A stretch of DNA of 64,000 nucleotides from Lojkania enalia. Lineage: Eukaryota > Ascomycota > Dothideomycetes > Pleosporales. Positions 1-11,094 of the stretch are shown here, in pieces (position 1 is the first letter of the stretch; each line of letters starts with the position of its first letter). The notes beneath the pieces are model-generated. The model was not told the origin of the DNA, made no database searches, and saw nothing but the letters and a program-made list of their open reading frames with translations. Location of the stretch: positions 125,152 to 189,151 of the forward strand of contig ML986675.1 of NCBI GenBank assembly GCA_010094045.1, in the 5' to 3' direction. The position numbers were made by a program, and so were the translations under genes.

Positions 1-410
1 ATTATGTGTGCGGGGGCGTTCGTGTAAGTCCGTATTCAAATAGACATCAAGCAGGATCCCATTCCCTAAATCCGATACATGCTACCACTAGGAAAGGGCC
101 AGAGGCACCAATATGCCAGTTACGGTGCCTCAGACCTGACATCAGCTTGTCTAAGCAGCCACCATTCCGGTAATCGGAGGACCTGATTGGCGGACTCGAT
201 GAAATAATTTCTAATCGCCACTTAGATTTATCCACCCGGACTTGGCCATTTTTTACGCTTATGTCAGATTAATCCTCGGGTTGTCCCAGCTGAATGCAGG
301 CTCGTCAGAGGAGAATTTTATCAACCAGCAAAATTTCAAAGAACCTAACGCCCTGAACGGCGCCACCATCGCAAGCTAAATTATATCAAACTCGCTTCCG
401 ATAAGAAGTT
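1..410. other. Non-coding or decayed DNA at the left edge
   Basis: No recognisable gene, RNA or repeat is visible here. Short open frames on both strands show no family resemblance. It lies just upstream of the broken HET-like gene and may include its former promoter. Confidence 0.4.
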
Positions 411-2760
411 TTGGCAAACGAGAGAACTGGGAGCGGCAACATGGGGAACCTCGGCGGACAAGGTGAATGGGGGAATAGCGACCCTGCCATAGTAACTAAT
501 ATACATCTTTGTGCTCGATGTGCCAGCCTTGATCTCAACAATATGCTCAACAGGTCTCTGGAGGTTGCACGTAATGACGGGTGGGGTGATTTCATGACCA
601 TCGCAAAAATACTATTCTTCTTCCGCCAGGGCCGGGAAAACAAACTTGGGATTACAAAGGGAACAGCGAGTTCGTTCCTCGACCTTACAACCCTTATAGT
701 ATGGAGTATATAGAAGATATGAAGGATCTATATGATGAGGGCAATATGAGAGACGTAATTCTTGAAGACTTGAGCAACGATGAATTCGTTGAAAATGTGT
801 GGGCAATCAAGATGGCGAGTCTATATGCGCCGAAGACTTTGGCGATTTATACTCTGAAAAGAGCTCTCTTTTTAGAAGCGACGATGAATTGATCTCTGAA
901 AGTGAAGACCAGGATGAAGTTAAAAGCTTGATGACAGAGGTGCCAGCGATTACGAGGATGAGGATCTGAGTGAAAGAACCGATGAAGATGCCCACCGGGA
1001 CGAATATGGCAATAAGGGGAAAGCTAATGATGAAATAGAGTACATTGTCGATAGTTAGGTGGGGGATTCTCAAAGAGATACGTCCACGGAGCCTAGTGAA
1101 GGCGAAGGTGCATATGACAATTACGATGAACAACTAACCAATTCTGACAATCGAACTTTTGAAACTATCAGTGCAGAAAATACCATAAATAACGAAGATT
1201 CAGCCGAAAGTATAGCGGGTGGTGGACGTCCGCAGATGCACTATACGGGTAGAGTATCCGCTGAACAACGAGGTTTCGTATACTATCATTAGGTAGCTGG
1301 TACGGCATCCTAGTTCTGGAAAGCATTACAGAATTTACCGGCTCATGTACGCTCTTTGGGCCATAGGAATGGTTGACTGATTATCAGTCGGATTCTAAAG
1401 GTTAAAAAAAAAAAAAAAGAAAAATTTTTTTTAAATTCACTAAATTAAAGAATGCCGTCCGTCTAGCTCAAAATCGTGGACTCTTAGGCTTATCTGGATT
1501 CAATGCAGGAGGACCAATTTTTTGAGATTTTGACTGGATATGCACCTTGAGAGTGTAGGATCAATTGTTTAACCGGCATGCGGCTGTCGATTTTTTGTTC
1601 ATTCCCACATACAGGTTCTATGCGGGTTCTCTGGGCAGATGCAATAGATTTCAGCAACCTCCAGTATTGGATCAAATTCTCTCAAACCGACCATCCAAAG
1701 CAATGCAAACTCCCGCAACACGAGGAACGAATCGCAGTTAAAGTAATAGATTGCGAAACGCTCCAACTGGTCCATCTGGACGACTTTTCATACTTGACAT
1801 TGAGTTACTAGTAGAGGCAAGGTGAAAAAGCGACGGAGAACTCACGCCGACTGCCTGATCTAATTCAATTGCCCGCTGCCATTAGGGACTCCATTTCTGC
1901 GAATCTCAAGCTAGGATTCCGTTATATTTAGATTGATTGTTACTGGTAAGATGCATCCTAGGTCCGCTACTTACTCCCCTAACAACTGAGAATGCATAAA
2001 TCAATCTGATTCAGAAGATGCCATGCGACAGATTAGGAAAACGGACATTATTTACAAGCTCTCAGAGGCCACGCTTATAGCCATTCTTGGCATTGGCCCA
2101 TCCCACGGCTTGCCCGGAGTTGGTGCACTGCAAGCGCCAAAGACACCATCGTTTTAATTTCACGGACAAGGAATTCACGGGACTAGTGACTTTTATGGAT
2201 AGGGTAGTCGAAAAATCGCGTTGGGGAAGGCAAACTGCTTATGGAGGATTTCTTTATCAATAATCAGCACACACTAGTGAAGATGGTGGTCTCCATAGAG
2301 CTGAAAAATAGTCAGGTGTTGGATTGGAACGCATTCCAGAGCCGATACGAGGAGCTCAATGACTATATCAACCTGAGCCAATGTGTCCATGTTTCAGCCC
2401 CTGTGGCAAAGTCGTATGCTAGGCGACACGAGCGCGGCTGTATCCACTGCATTTCCGCCTAAATAATGGCTTATTTCTGAGAGTGAAGTTAGTCGATGTA
2501 TCAGAATTCACCGAGGGCGAGGTATACTATAGCATCGTGTGGGCAATTAGCAGCGAGCATGCTTTCGCTATTTTGACAACCAAAGTTCAAGATATATATA
2601 AACGCATTAGATATATCAATTCACTAGGTAATCATAGAGGCGAGCTTTTCACACCTGATGGCAGCAGAACATTTTTGAGTGCGGATGTGAAATATGGGTT
2701 TAGGGAACGATGGTGGAAAATTATAATGATGAAGAGGATAACTCTCCGTATCATTTAGTC
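411..2760 (+). pseudogene. Decayed HET-domain (heterokaryon incompatibility-type) gene
   Basis: Fragments in different frames together recall a HET-domain protein. Near 500-540 there is an LCARCASLDLNNML segment, like the N-terminal region of these proteins. An acidic Asp/Glu-rich stretch covers about 860-1290. At 1700-1810 the core segment VKVIDCETLQLVHLDD..YLTLSY is followed directly by two TAG stops where the family has VWG. At 1854-1950 a second core block, ending LGFRYI-stop-IDCY, carries TAG where the family has TGG (LWID). An intron-like segment follows, and from about 2005 a third block reads INQSD..DAMRQI, then ATLIAILGIGPSHGLPGVG. HET proteins trigger allorecognition cell death in filamentous fungi. 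Stops inside the conserved core mean this copy cannot make the domain. The 3' limit is uncertain; frames at 2241-2758 may be its C-terminal part. Confidence 0.62.
1404..1433. repeat. A-run followed by T-run
   Basis: A near-pure A tract is followed by a short T tract inside the decayed HET-like locus. It is simple low-complexity DNA. Confidence 0.6.
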
Positions 2761-3680
2761 GACTTATGACTCATTGATGCATTGCTTCGCAACAGTATTC
2801 GTTGAGGGAGCGAATATTTTGTAGTGGAGGCAGCAACGAGTCATTGGGGTTAAAGGGAAAACACGCAAGTTAGTCAAGGATTGACGCTAAGCCATGGCCG
2901 CCATAGTCAAATTACGCAGAATTTGTTGCTAATAGAATACGCATCAGCCAGATTTGGATACTCACTGCTCGATGTAATCTCTCGCTCTCAAATGCCAGCA
3001 TTCGTGAGAACCTAGGTGGTCTGTGGATGTTCCTTGAGAAAGATCGTACAATTCATCCGATGGCTATAAGACGGACTAGTTGGATTGATTTCTGGACATG
3101 ATTGCTACGGCTTTTTCGCCACAACCATAGCCAGGGGTATTTTCAATATCGCCAAAATATGTCGCGGAAAAACTGTGTAAGGAACATTATATCATCGGTA
3201 AAGTACTCATTTGAGAACCCATTGAACGATGCTACAATAATGTAAGCGAAGGGCGGCTTGAGGTTAAAGATAGTATGCATCAAGAGACTCGCGCAACTTC
3301 AATAATGTTGTTTCCCGGATACTAGAGTCTGGATGTGGCAGCACTTCACCAATCAGAACACTACACACTTGCCCCGCTTACCGAGAGTGCTATACATATA
3401 TACTCAACGCCCTTCAAAATAAACGAGACAAAACAAAATGGGCTCCCCGGGAGTTGTTTGGTCAGATCGTGCCTCAATTTCTGCCATTCCGAATAAGCGG
3501 AATGGCGCCTGAAGTCACAATTGTAATAATACAGCTTGCTCTTTGCAGATGTAGGAACTCGTCGCAGGACTAATAATTGTATAATCAATGTTTTAGGCAT
3601 CCTATGTCTATATAAATAAATAGTTTCAGCCTATCTTCTAAATTCTAAAGTAACGCCAGCAGATCTATTCACCTTGAATA
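2761..3680. other. Decayed or non-coding stretch
   Basis: No supportable gene is visible. The frames are short and stop-rich on both strands. It may include the eroded 3' end of the HET-like gene, but no motif confirms that. Confidence 0.35.
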
Positions 3681-3687
3681 AGGAGTG

Positions 3688-3735
3688 GACTGGTGGTCTA
3701 GTAGCCGGGTGGGTGGTCACAAGCGAAAAGCACCT
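3688..3735 (+). ncRNA. Possible 5S rRNA-derived fragment
   Basis: The segment containing TAGTAGCCGGGTGGGTGGTC followed by CAAGCGAA resembles the 3' half of fungal 5S rRNA (TAGTAGTTGGGTGGGTGACC, then CCAGCGAA), with several substitutions. No matching 5' half is evident upstream, so at most it is a truncated pseudogene or part of a 5S-derived repeat. The comparison is with the family consensus as I know it, without an alignment. Confidence 0.3.
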
Positions 3736-3739
3736 GTAG

Positions 3740-4240
3740 ATCCATAGGCTCTTAAGAAGAGAAAGATCCTAGTTTGGTGAAGCGAAACCGAATGAGGGAC
3801 CGCAACTAGAAGCATTAGCTAGGGGGGTCTGTCCTGAGACAAGTAACTCCCACCGAGCCGGGCTTTAGAGGTAGCCGGCAAGTATCTCTGTTTTGTTTTT
3901 TTACTGCTGGGACTGTCACATGTTTCTACTATCCTATTATAGTTGGTCTGTTTTCAGGCCTATATAGTCTCGCCATCGCCAGCTTCTACCGAAGCAGGCC
4001 ACTTACCCTCCTTCAATACATCAATATTTGCCTCAGCAATTGATGCTCCCTGATGCACGACAGGGACTCCTCTTTTTTTTGCGTGTTGCTGTGAAATATA
4101 TAAAGTCTCGCAATGACAAGAGCCTAGTATATCTCTTTATCAGGCCTAAGGCCACATTAACTAGTGAGAGGTATTTACATTCACCCCATTCTCAACATAT
4201 CTCTGATTGAAAAACCTGAAGGCGCGGCATTTCCCCTTCT
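3740..4240. other. No gene seen
   Basis: There is no coding frame with family resemblance. A segment with a TATATAG motif near 3960 recalls a retrotransposon LTR or a promoter, but no terminal repeats or target-site duplication could be defined. Confidence 0.3.
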
Positions 4241-4242
4241 TT

Positions 4243-4267
4243 TACTATTATTATTATTATTATTTTT

Positions 4268-4300
<33 letters not shown>

Positions 4301-4306
4301 ATTATG
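4243..4306. repeat. Compound triplet microsatellite (TTA)n-(GTT)n
   Basis: A run of TTA units passes into about eleven GTT/TTG units. It lies about 360 bp upstream of the glyoxalase-like gene and is expected to vary in length. Confidence 0.9.
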
Positions 4307-4665
4307 CGAACCCGGTCTAACATCAAAGCGCGTTGGGTAGATATCAAGCGGACAGGGATCACGTGTCCGCGCTTCAGCCTTGGCTCGATTTAGGCTTGTG
4401 CGACATCTCCATCATCTACCAATAGTGCCTTCATCCTGTCGATTTCGCTGTACGAAGATGTGGATCAGTCCCAATTTTAATATCCCTATAAACATAAAGT
4501 ACCAGACTAATACTACGGCTACATAAGGAACAGTACCCCGCGATCCCATGCGGGGAAGCTGTCCCCTCCCTCGGTGATGAACACCTTCGTCGAGCCAGCT
4601 TGCATCGCGATCCAACACCCACAAATGCATTCGATAGATCCTGACCCCATCTCTCTGGACTCAAT

Positions 4666-5752
4666 ATGTCTGGCGCAGAAAACGTAGGACTCCAATCGGC
4701 GGCTGGGCCAGTACCGACACGATTACGACAGATTGCGCTCGTAGTGAAGGACCTCGAACGCGCGAAGTACCTCCTAGTACGCTACACCGCGCTAAATGGA
4801 GAGGTATTATCTGACCTTGAGCGTAGACGCATATCATAGGTACGGAAGTTGTGTTTGAAGATCCCACGGTGGAGCAATGGGGATTGAAGAATTTCTTGGG
4901 TAGGTACGCGCCGCGCTACCTCATCGCTCAACTCACAATATTCATAGTACCTCTCGGCGGCGATTTCATCGAAGTATGTACCCTCCAACGACTGTAATGC
5001 AATCTCCTGACCACTTCAGGTCGTCGCGCCGTTCGAAGAGAGCACGACCGCTAGTCGCTTACTCGAGAAGCGAGGCGATGGCGGGTACATGATTATAATG
5101 CAGACCGAGGATGCGAAGAAGCGACGAGAATACATAGAATCAAAAGGACTAGCAAAGGTTATATGGGGATACGAGCGCGGAGATACTGTCTGTGTGCAGT
5201 ATCATCCCAAGGGAGTCAAGGGTACATTCATCCTGCCCGGATTTTAATTGCAGGGTGAAATGGTTGGCTGACGTGGTGTGGCTAGGCGGCATGATGCCTG
5301 AAGTCGATTCTCAAGCCCCGTCCCTGAATAATCCTACGCCGCTAAAGTCTCGATTCTCGCCGTGGCACGCTTGCGGACTAGATTACGAAGTATATTCACT
5401 AATGATGAAGCGGTCCTCCCACCTCACATTGGAAGGGTGCGTGTTGCGGCTCGCTCCGGGGGATCTTGGCCACGAGGACGCCGCAAGGCAATGGGAGGAA
5501 ATATTTGGGGTAGGCAGGAGTAGGGATCTTCTAGCGTTTACCAATGCCAGGCTCGGCTTTATACCGGGCCGAGACAGGGAGTCGGACGGCTTAATATCTA
5601 TAACAGTCGGTGTGAATGGGAAGGACAAGTTCAATGCCATACTAGAGAGGGCGAGGAAAGAAGGTTTGTGTGGGGATGGCTGGATAAATATGTGTGGAGT
5701 CAAGTGGTTCTTCTTTCTCACAGGGCACGAGGGGGCAAGAGGAAGATTATAG
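4666..5752 (+). CDS. Glyoxalase-like domain (VOC superfamily) protein, five exons
   Basis: Spliced model: 4666-4776, 4827-4899, 4948-4973, 5020-5221, 5286-5752, giving 292 aa. All four introns (46-64 nt) have GT..AG ends and join phases correctly. The splice restores family-like text, such as YLL/THIIGTEVVFEDP across intron 1 and GG/MMPEVDS across intron 4. The N-terminal half matches the fungal Glyoxalase_3-type domain: RLRQIALVVKDLERAK at residues 18-33, EVVAPFEES, then CVQYHPKG. The usual first VOC metal His appears replaced by Gln in RQIALVV, so a metal-dependent reaction is uncertain. The C-terminal part is family-like but of unknown role. The substrate is unknown. It is the only intact-looking gene in the decayed left 8.9 kb. 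ATG 4666 is chosen because it begins directly before the domain and splices in phase. Confidence 0.72.
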
Positions 5753-6285
5753 TTATTGGGGGTATATTGTTTACATCTAATTAAGATAGGGAAGGCCTAG
5801 TACGCTTACCATACTAGAAAACTAGGCAGCCTACGAGGATGACCTACAAAAGCAGTGAACCACCCATGCCGGAAGCAAGGCTCATTCATCCACACGCCGC
5901 CAAATCTTTCATCCACCAATTTACTTGATGTAACAACCACCTTAAGAAAAACTCAACTACCCAAAGCCGAGCCTCACTATGAGAAGCTTATTGTTACTGT
6001 ATAAAAAATTTAATTAGTAGAAATTTTAGAGAATGACGTAGAGCAGAATTTCCAATTGCATAAATGTTTTTCAATATTGACCGTTCCAGGAAACTATATT
6101 CATGAATTGGATTCTCTAGCCATATAGGCCGCACATATGATCAACCGAAGCAGTAATCACGGAAGGGTTCATGGAAAATTTGATGATGAACCCTTCTTTT
6201 CATTGACTCTTCAACTAGCGCAGAATCCTGGAATGTAAAGTTTTTCTCGTTCCTATCTGAAAGCCATCTTCCCCTAGGGGTACCA
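5753..6285. other. No gene seen
   Basis: AT-rich sequence without a supportable frame. It lies between the glyoxalase-like gene and the F-box-like relic. Confidence 0.4.
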
Positions 6286-6287
6286 TA

Positions 6288-7570
6288 TCAAAAGCAGCGA
6301 AGGTGTGGGAGTATTGATGTTGTGTTGCCAACTAGGTTTGATAGGATACCATTCTGGCTGGTAATCTGGTGGACCATCTCACTAGGGACGTCATAAAGGC
6401 AGGCTTGTCTGATATTTCGCGAGAAAAGCGTTGACAGCATTAGCAAGTCGTAAGCCCTACCAGGAATAGCGATTGCATCAACCCAAATAGAGTCCAGTTG
6501 CTCGAAGCCCAGGTAAAATACCAGTAGCATAGACATGACGGAGGCCTACATCGAATGTCGGCTTTATAGAAGAACAAACAACGGAGGCTTCCCTTGAACT
6601 TTTTGAGAGTGTCAGTGGTTGCTGCAAAATAGTGGCCGTCATACCAGCTGTCGAGTATACATTCATATGAGAATTCTTCCGAGGCTTCACACAATCTAAT
6701 CAAAAGCGCCACTGTCGTTTTGTTCACGTGACCATAGTATAGGCTCAGATTCTTAATGTTGGAAGTATCTTAATAGAAAACTATAGAGAGTGTGATAGTT
6801 GCCGTTTATTGCCTCCACTGGGACCCTAAATGGGAACATCCATCTCTTGAAGGGGTTCAGATTTGAAAAGTTTCTCAAGATGACGGATATCGCAGGGCCA
6901 ATTTTCGAGATGGACCTTTTGTGGTTGGTGGAAGGTCGGAAGTGGGAGTGGTTCGAAAATACGTCCTTTCGAAGAGATCTCATCCCGGGCTGTAAAAGCC
7001 GTATCTACTGCGTTCGTAGGAGAACCCACGGTGCGAGGGCAGCAATTCGAAGTAGTAGTTAGCAGCTAAGTGACGTTCAGAACATGCACGATCAGTAACG
7101 CAGATAAGGAGGCACCGCTCATGTTCTTTTCTTCTAGCCGTTCAACCCAAAGTTTCTTATCTAGGCCTTCCAATTCCAGTGCGTTTACCGTCATGATGAA
7201 GAGGCTCGAATCTTCGGGAGACACCTTCTGATAATTCCACCACCCTTCATCCGTGAGGCCCATATTCAACACTCAAATCAGAACGGCGAAATTGGGATAT
7301 TGAAGCACAGTTCGGAGAAACGACAGCAAGTCATATTCCCAGCACTTGTGGCAAAGAAACTCTGTGGCGACTCTTTTGAGTGGTTTGACTCAACAAAGAT
7401 TGTAGTAACCCTATTGATATTTTGGAAGACTTCGAAACAATCTTGAGGAAGACTTCATCCAGACAATCCATAACTGATGTGCGAGCTTGAAGGCGAGGCT
7501 GATCCGTCCGGAGGTCTCTCGCGTGCAACGAGACGGTATTGTGGTCGTCTACTAGTTCAGTCATGGCTGT
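6288..7570 (-). pseudogene. Decayed F-box/leucine-rich-like gene remnant
   Basis: On the minus strand, scattered frames carry text like the C-terminal parts of fungal F-box-like proteins. About 7310-7240 reads SFLRTVLQYPNFAVLI..LNMGLTDEGWW. About 6960-6830 reads PLPTFHQPQKVHLENWPCDI.., a short run of Leu-spaced repeats, and further Leu-rich frames lie at 6730-6440. Stops and frame changes separate the pieces, so it is non-functional as read. An F-box protein would act as an SCF ubiquitin ligase adaptor. The family call rests on resemblance only, and no clear F-box helix survives. Confidence 0.3.
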
Positions 7571-8948
7571 CGAAGGTGCTTGGATTTCGAGTGCTGATCA
7601 GGAGGTGGTGGAAGGGAGAAGAGTTCCACTTAAATAGGCAGAGCGGCAGGGCTCGCTTTATAGACAGTGGGAACAAATGTGCGCCGCGGCCTAGATGGAG
7701 ACAAATCAACAGGTACAAGGAGTCCAGCCTCAAATAAAGGTGGCTATGACGCCATTGAAGAATTTCACTAGACTAGACCATTGCCTCAAGCTATGAGATC
7801 TTTCCCTTCCAGGATTGAAATAATATTGTGAATTTCACTCGCTATCCGCATGTTGATGATCCACCGCTGCACCAAAAACGTTGATTTCACCACTTTTGGA
7901 AGGTGTGGCGAAGCCGCCATAAATCACTCTTAACCTTCATCTACCACTGCTCAGAATCAAAATTATCTTCCAGGACAAATGTTCCCTTTAGTACCTCCAC
8001 TATTTAGCTAAGTTTCGCGTAACATTATAGTCTAGCTAACCAAATAACCGGGTGTGACGATAGTAGTTGTCATTTCATAGTAGCAATCCGCAATTTTGGT
8101 TTATTTGATCGATGTGGAAGAGAAGATATAACAACACACGGCGTAGGCCTTGGCTGATATGATGCTTCAAACTCACCAATACGACGTAATGCAGTCGGAA
8201 GCTCCATCCCAGGACAACAATGCAATCGAAATCATTGCGAAGGCAATTAAAAGTATCTTAGAATATATCGTAGAACATGAATAATTATTCTCTTTCTAGT
8301 CGAATGGATCACTTTAACCTTAGAAGCGGTTATTAATGTCCAGTTGATCCTATCTCCTTGAATCTAATGTCTCTATGGCAGTTGTATAACGCCATATTGT
8401 CACTTCAATAGTGAGCACAGCCACTGATTGAATTCTACAGAAGGCATAGAAGATAATTGAACAAGAATTTTACGAAAACGGGAAAATTTTATCAAGCCTG
8501 TGACGAAGATATAATGGGCTAGATACATGGTTTATTCGCTAGATAGAGACATAGTGAAAACATGACTAATAAATAGAACGACATTAATAGATCTACAAAA
8601 CAGATTTCCACTCCAGTGTCTTCTTCCAACCCCTTCTATTCCATATATTCCTGCTTCATAATCTACATATTATACTTAGCTGACGAACTGCCCACGTCGA
8701 AGGGCTCCAAGCCTGAGATATGCACGGCCATGCTCCTAAGCCCGCAATAGCGTAAGTGCGAGCCATGGTTCGAGTTCGCTAGGGCCCACATATTTTGGTT
8801 TTTTCTATTTGCTTTATATTTCATACGCATTCATAGTGTATTCTCTACCTAGGATACGCATAAAAAGGAGCAAACACTGTTCACAGATAGCAAGGTGTTC
8901 TTTTTGCCTGCAAATTTCGGTCACGGCATGGAGATGAAGTGCGCCTAT
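7571..8948. other. AT-rich decayed DNA, no gene
   Basis: About 1.4 kb with no long frame on either strand and no recognisable RNA gene or element. It ends the gene-poor left part of the window. Confidence 0.45.
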
Positions 8949-10622
8949 TCACTGAGCAGTCAACAGCTCTGCTCCCTTCTCAGCCCAAGCCTTTCTCGCA
9001 GCGCTCCCTTCACCCTCCTTCGGCTTAGCATGCATGGTAATGTTCACGTACTTTCCAGTTTCCGGATACTCCTTCGATGCCTTCTTCTTCTCCCACCACG
9101 ATCGAGGCCCTAGGCCGGAGGGTTTCCACGACGAAGTTCGCCAGTATCTTACTTTGCAATCTCCGTCAACAGTAATATAGGAGCCCCCCTCTTCAGCCGG
9201 GATATAATGAAGTCCATCATTGGTCCAAGCTACCTGCAGCCCATTCGGCCTCTTGAAGAGCTCCTTAGTGTTCATCTGAGAGTCCCAGACTAGATACGAG
9301 CCATCAGAGATGGTAAGTCCTAGCTTCTTTCCATTGTCAAACCACTGAACACTCGAAATCTGCGCGAAAGAGAAGAATTCCCTTGTAGGATCGGGTGCGA
9401 ATTCATATAGCTGAACAATCTCCCCGTTCTCCGGACCATCCAAGACCTTCCAGACGATCGCTTTGCGCCCCTCGCACAGGGCAATCTGTTTGCCATCATA
9501 GTTCCATGTAAAATTTCTACACCAATCAGACGGACGATGCGGCAATTCGGATATTAGCTGGCCATCCGCAACAGAATGGAGTTTGACCTTCCTGCCATTT
9601 TCACAACTCCAGACGATGTATTCTGAGTCCGGAGAAAAGGCCGCGGACCAGCACTGGCCGCCGTGGTTCTCAACCCATTGCAAAGACCCGTCGGCGCCAT
9701 TGTACATTCGCATAGTGCCGTCCCAGGCAACGGTAGCGATATGTTGATCGTCGGGGCTAAAAGAAAACCACATGATGTTATCCGTGTGACCCCGCATACG
9801 GAATTGCTCCTCCCCGGACTCGATATCCAAAACGACGACCTGGTGGCACTGATCTGAGCTGGGCTTTCCGGGCTTATCGGAGATCTCGTTCGTACGGAAC
9901 ATGAGCTTCTTGCCATCGCTGCTAAACGGCGAAGAACCAAAACTCCCCGCGCACGCATTATCAAAAATCGCGTTGGATCGTCTACGGTGATCGGCTGCCA
10001 CCTCGCGCAAGGCTCGTTCGAACTTGGCCAGAAGCTCCGAGGCGTCGATGAAATCCTTGGACCACTCGTGCTTTTCTTCCAGCTCCGGAGCGATGCTTTC
10101 AACCGCTTTACGTGCAAATTTAGATGTATCGATCGGCTCTTCCTGGTCCAGAAGACGACCGTTCTTGTCTAGATCCCAGAGGATCAACTTCTCAGTGCAT
10201 AGCGCACCGCGCTCGCGGATGGTAGGAACGGCAGTAAGCAGAGTATATGCAGGACGTCCATATGAGTCGCCAGCCCCTTCTTCATCGGAACAGCGTATTA
10301 TTGGTGAGAAGTAGGGCTGTCCAGCTCCATCAAGCTCCTGCCGCAGCTCTTGACTCTGGATATCGTATATCCAGATCTTGTCCTTGAAGCCAATCGCAAG
10401 CAGTTTGGCATCGCCACTTACGGCGCTTCGGATGCTAGAATAAGCCCTTCCTCTATTGTCGGGTGGGTAGTCGGGAAGAGGAAATGAGTCCGACTCTTTG
10501 CCCCATTCTTTAGGGTTTTCGGGTGCCCATTCCGCTGACTTGGAATCCAACTGGAAGTCGTGGACAGGCTCAAGCGGCAGGTCGTAAGCGTCCAAAAAGT
10601 CCTCACGAGAAATCGAAGGCAT
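8949..10622 (-). CDS. WD40-repeat protein (557 aa)
   Basis: Single-exon frame of 557 aa starting MPSISREDF. The central part contains WD40 repeat units. Around residues 270-420 successive units read RGHTDNIMWFSFSPDD..TVAWDGTMRMY, then CWSAAFSPDSEYIVWSCENGRKVKLH, then WCRNFTWNYDGKQIALCEGRKAIVW. Earlier blades start near residue 62 (SSIRSAVSGDAKLLAIGF..KIWIYD). No NACHT, F-box or other partner domain and no signal or membrane segment is visible, so a cytoplasmic or nuclear propeller scaffold is likely. The partner is unknown. The C-terminal tail (about residues 500-557) is basic and Lys/Gly/Ser-rich. The frame is intact with ordinary codon use, unlike the decayed DNA to its left. Confidence 0.85.
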   Translation of the reverse strand: MPSISREDFLDAYDLPLEPVHDFQLDSKSAEWAPENPKEWGKESDSFPLPDYPPDNRGRAYSSIRSAVSGDAKLLAIGFKDKIWIYDIQSQELRQELDGAGQPYFSPIIRCSDEEGAGDSYGRPAYTLLTAVPTIRERGALCTEKLILWDLDKNGRLLDQEEPIDTSKFARKAVESIAPELEEKHEWSKDFIDASELLAKFERALREVAADHRRRSNAIFDNACAGSFGSSPFSSDGKKLMFRTNEISDKPGKPSSDQCHQVVVLDIESGEEQFRMRGHTDNIMWFSFSPDDQHIATVAWDGTMRMYNGADGSLQWVENHGGQCWSAAFSPDSEYIVWSCENGRKVKLHSVADGQLISELPHRPSDWCRNFTWNYDGKQIALCEGRKAIVWKVLDGPENGEIVQLYEFAPDPTREFFSFAQISSVQWFDNGKKLGLTISDGSYLVWDSQMNTKELFKRPNGLQVAWTNDGLHYIPAEEGGSYITVDGDCKVRYWRTSSWKPSGLGPRSWWEKKKASKEYPETGKYVNITMHAKPKEGEGSAARKAWAEKGAELLTAQ

Positions 10623-11094
10623 GTTGATAGATGAGGTCGGTCCTTTTCTTCTGCGGAAGAGATCGGTGGTGGTGTTTTACAATTGAATGAGTTGCTGCCT
10701 AGAACCTTGGTAAGATCCTCGATGTTGGTCGACCAATCAAGTTCAGATGTCTCGGATGATCCTATCAACTCCAGCCCGCAAAGGGATTAGTATTCATTAT
10801 TAGAATTCTAGGCGGTTGATCTACATATTGCCACACTCGGTCGCCCAAGTAGTACTACACAAGGTCATGGATGTTGCAGGAGAATGTTCGAATGTCAAGC
10901 TTGCCACAACAGATGAAAGAAGAAATATGTCACAGGACTAGTTATTACCTCTGAACACCATATTATCATAATGAGATACTAAAATAACGTTATGGGTATC
11001 TAATGAAGAGAAAATCCAATCTGTGAACTGCAAGTGCCCAATGCCCAAGCATCAGATACTTCCAGCCAGCTTGAACAAGCCGTCCTCTCGACAT
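10623..11094. other. Intergenic, no gene seen
   Basis: It lies between the start of the minus-strand WD40 gene and the end of the next minus-strand gene, and probably holds the WD40 promoter and the terminator of its neighbour. No motif is strong enough to mark. Confidence 0.45.

Noticed and set aside
3830..4040. Possible solo LTR (TG..CA ends, TATA-like motif)
   Set aside because: No target-site duplication or second copy is visible; the ends could not be fixed.
5383..5721. 112-residue minus-strand frame
   Set aside because: Lies entirely opposite the last exon of the glyoxalase-like gene and is a shadow.
8760..8790. tRNA B-box-like GGTTCGAGTTC
   Set aside because: No matching A box or acceptor and anticodon stems could be placed upstream.
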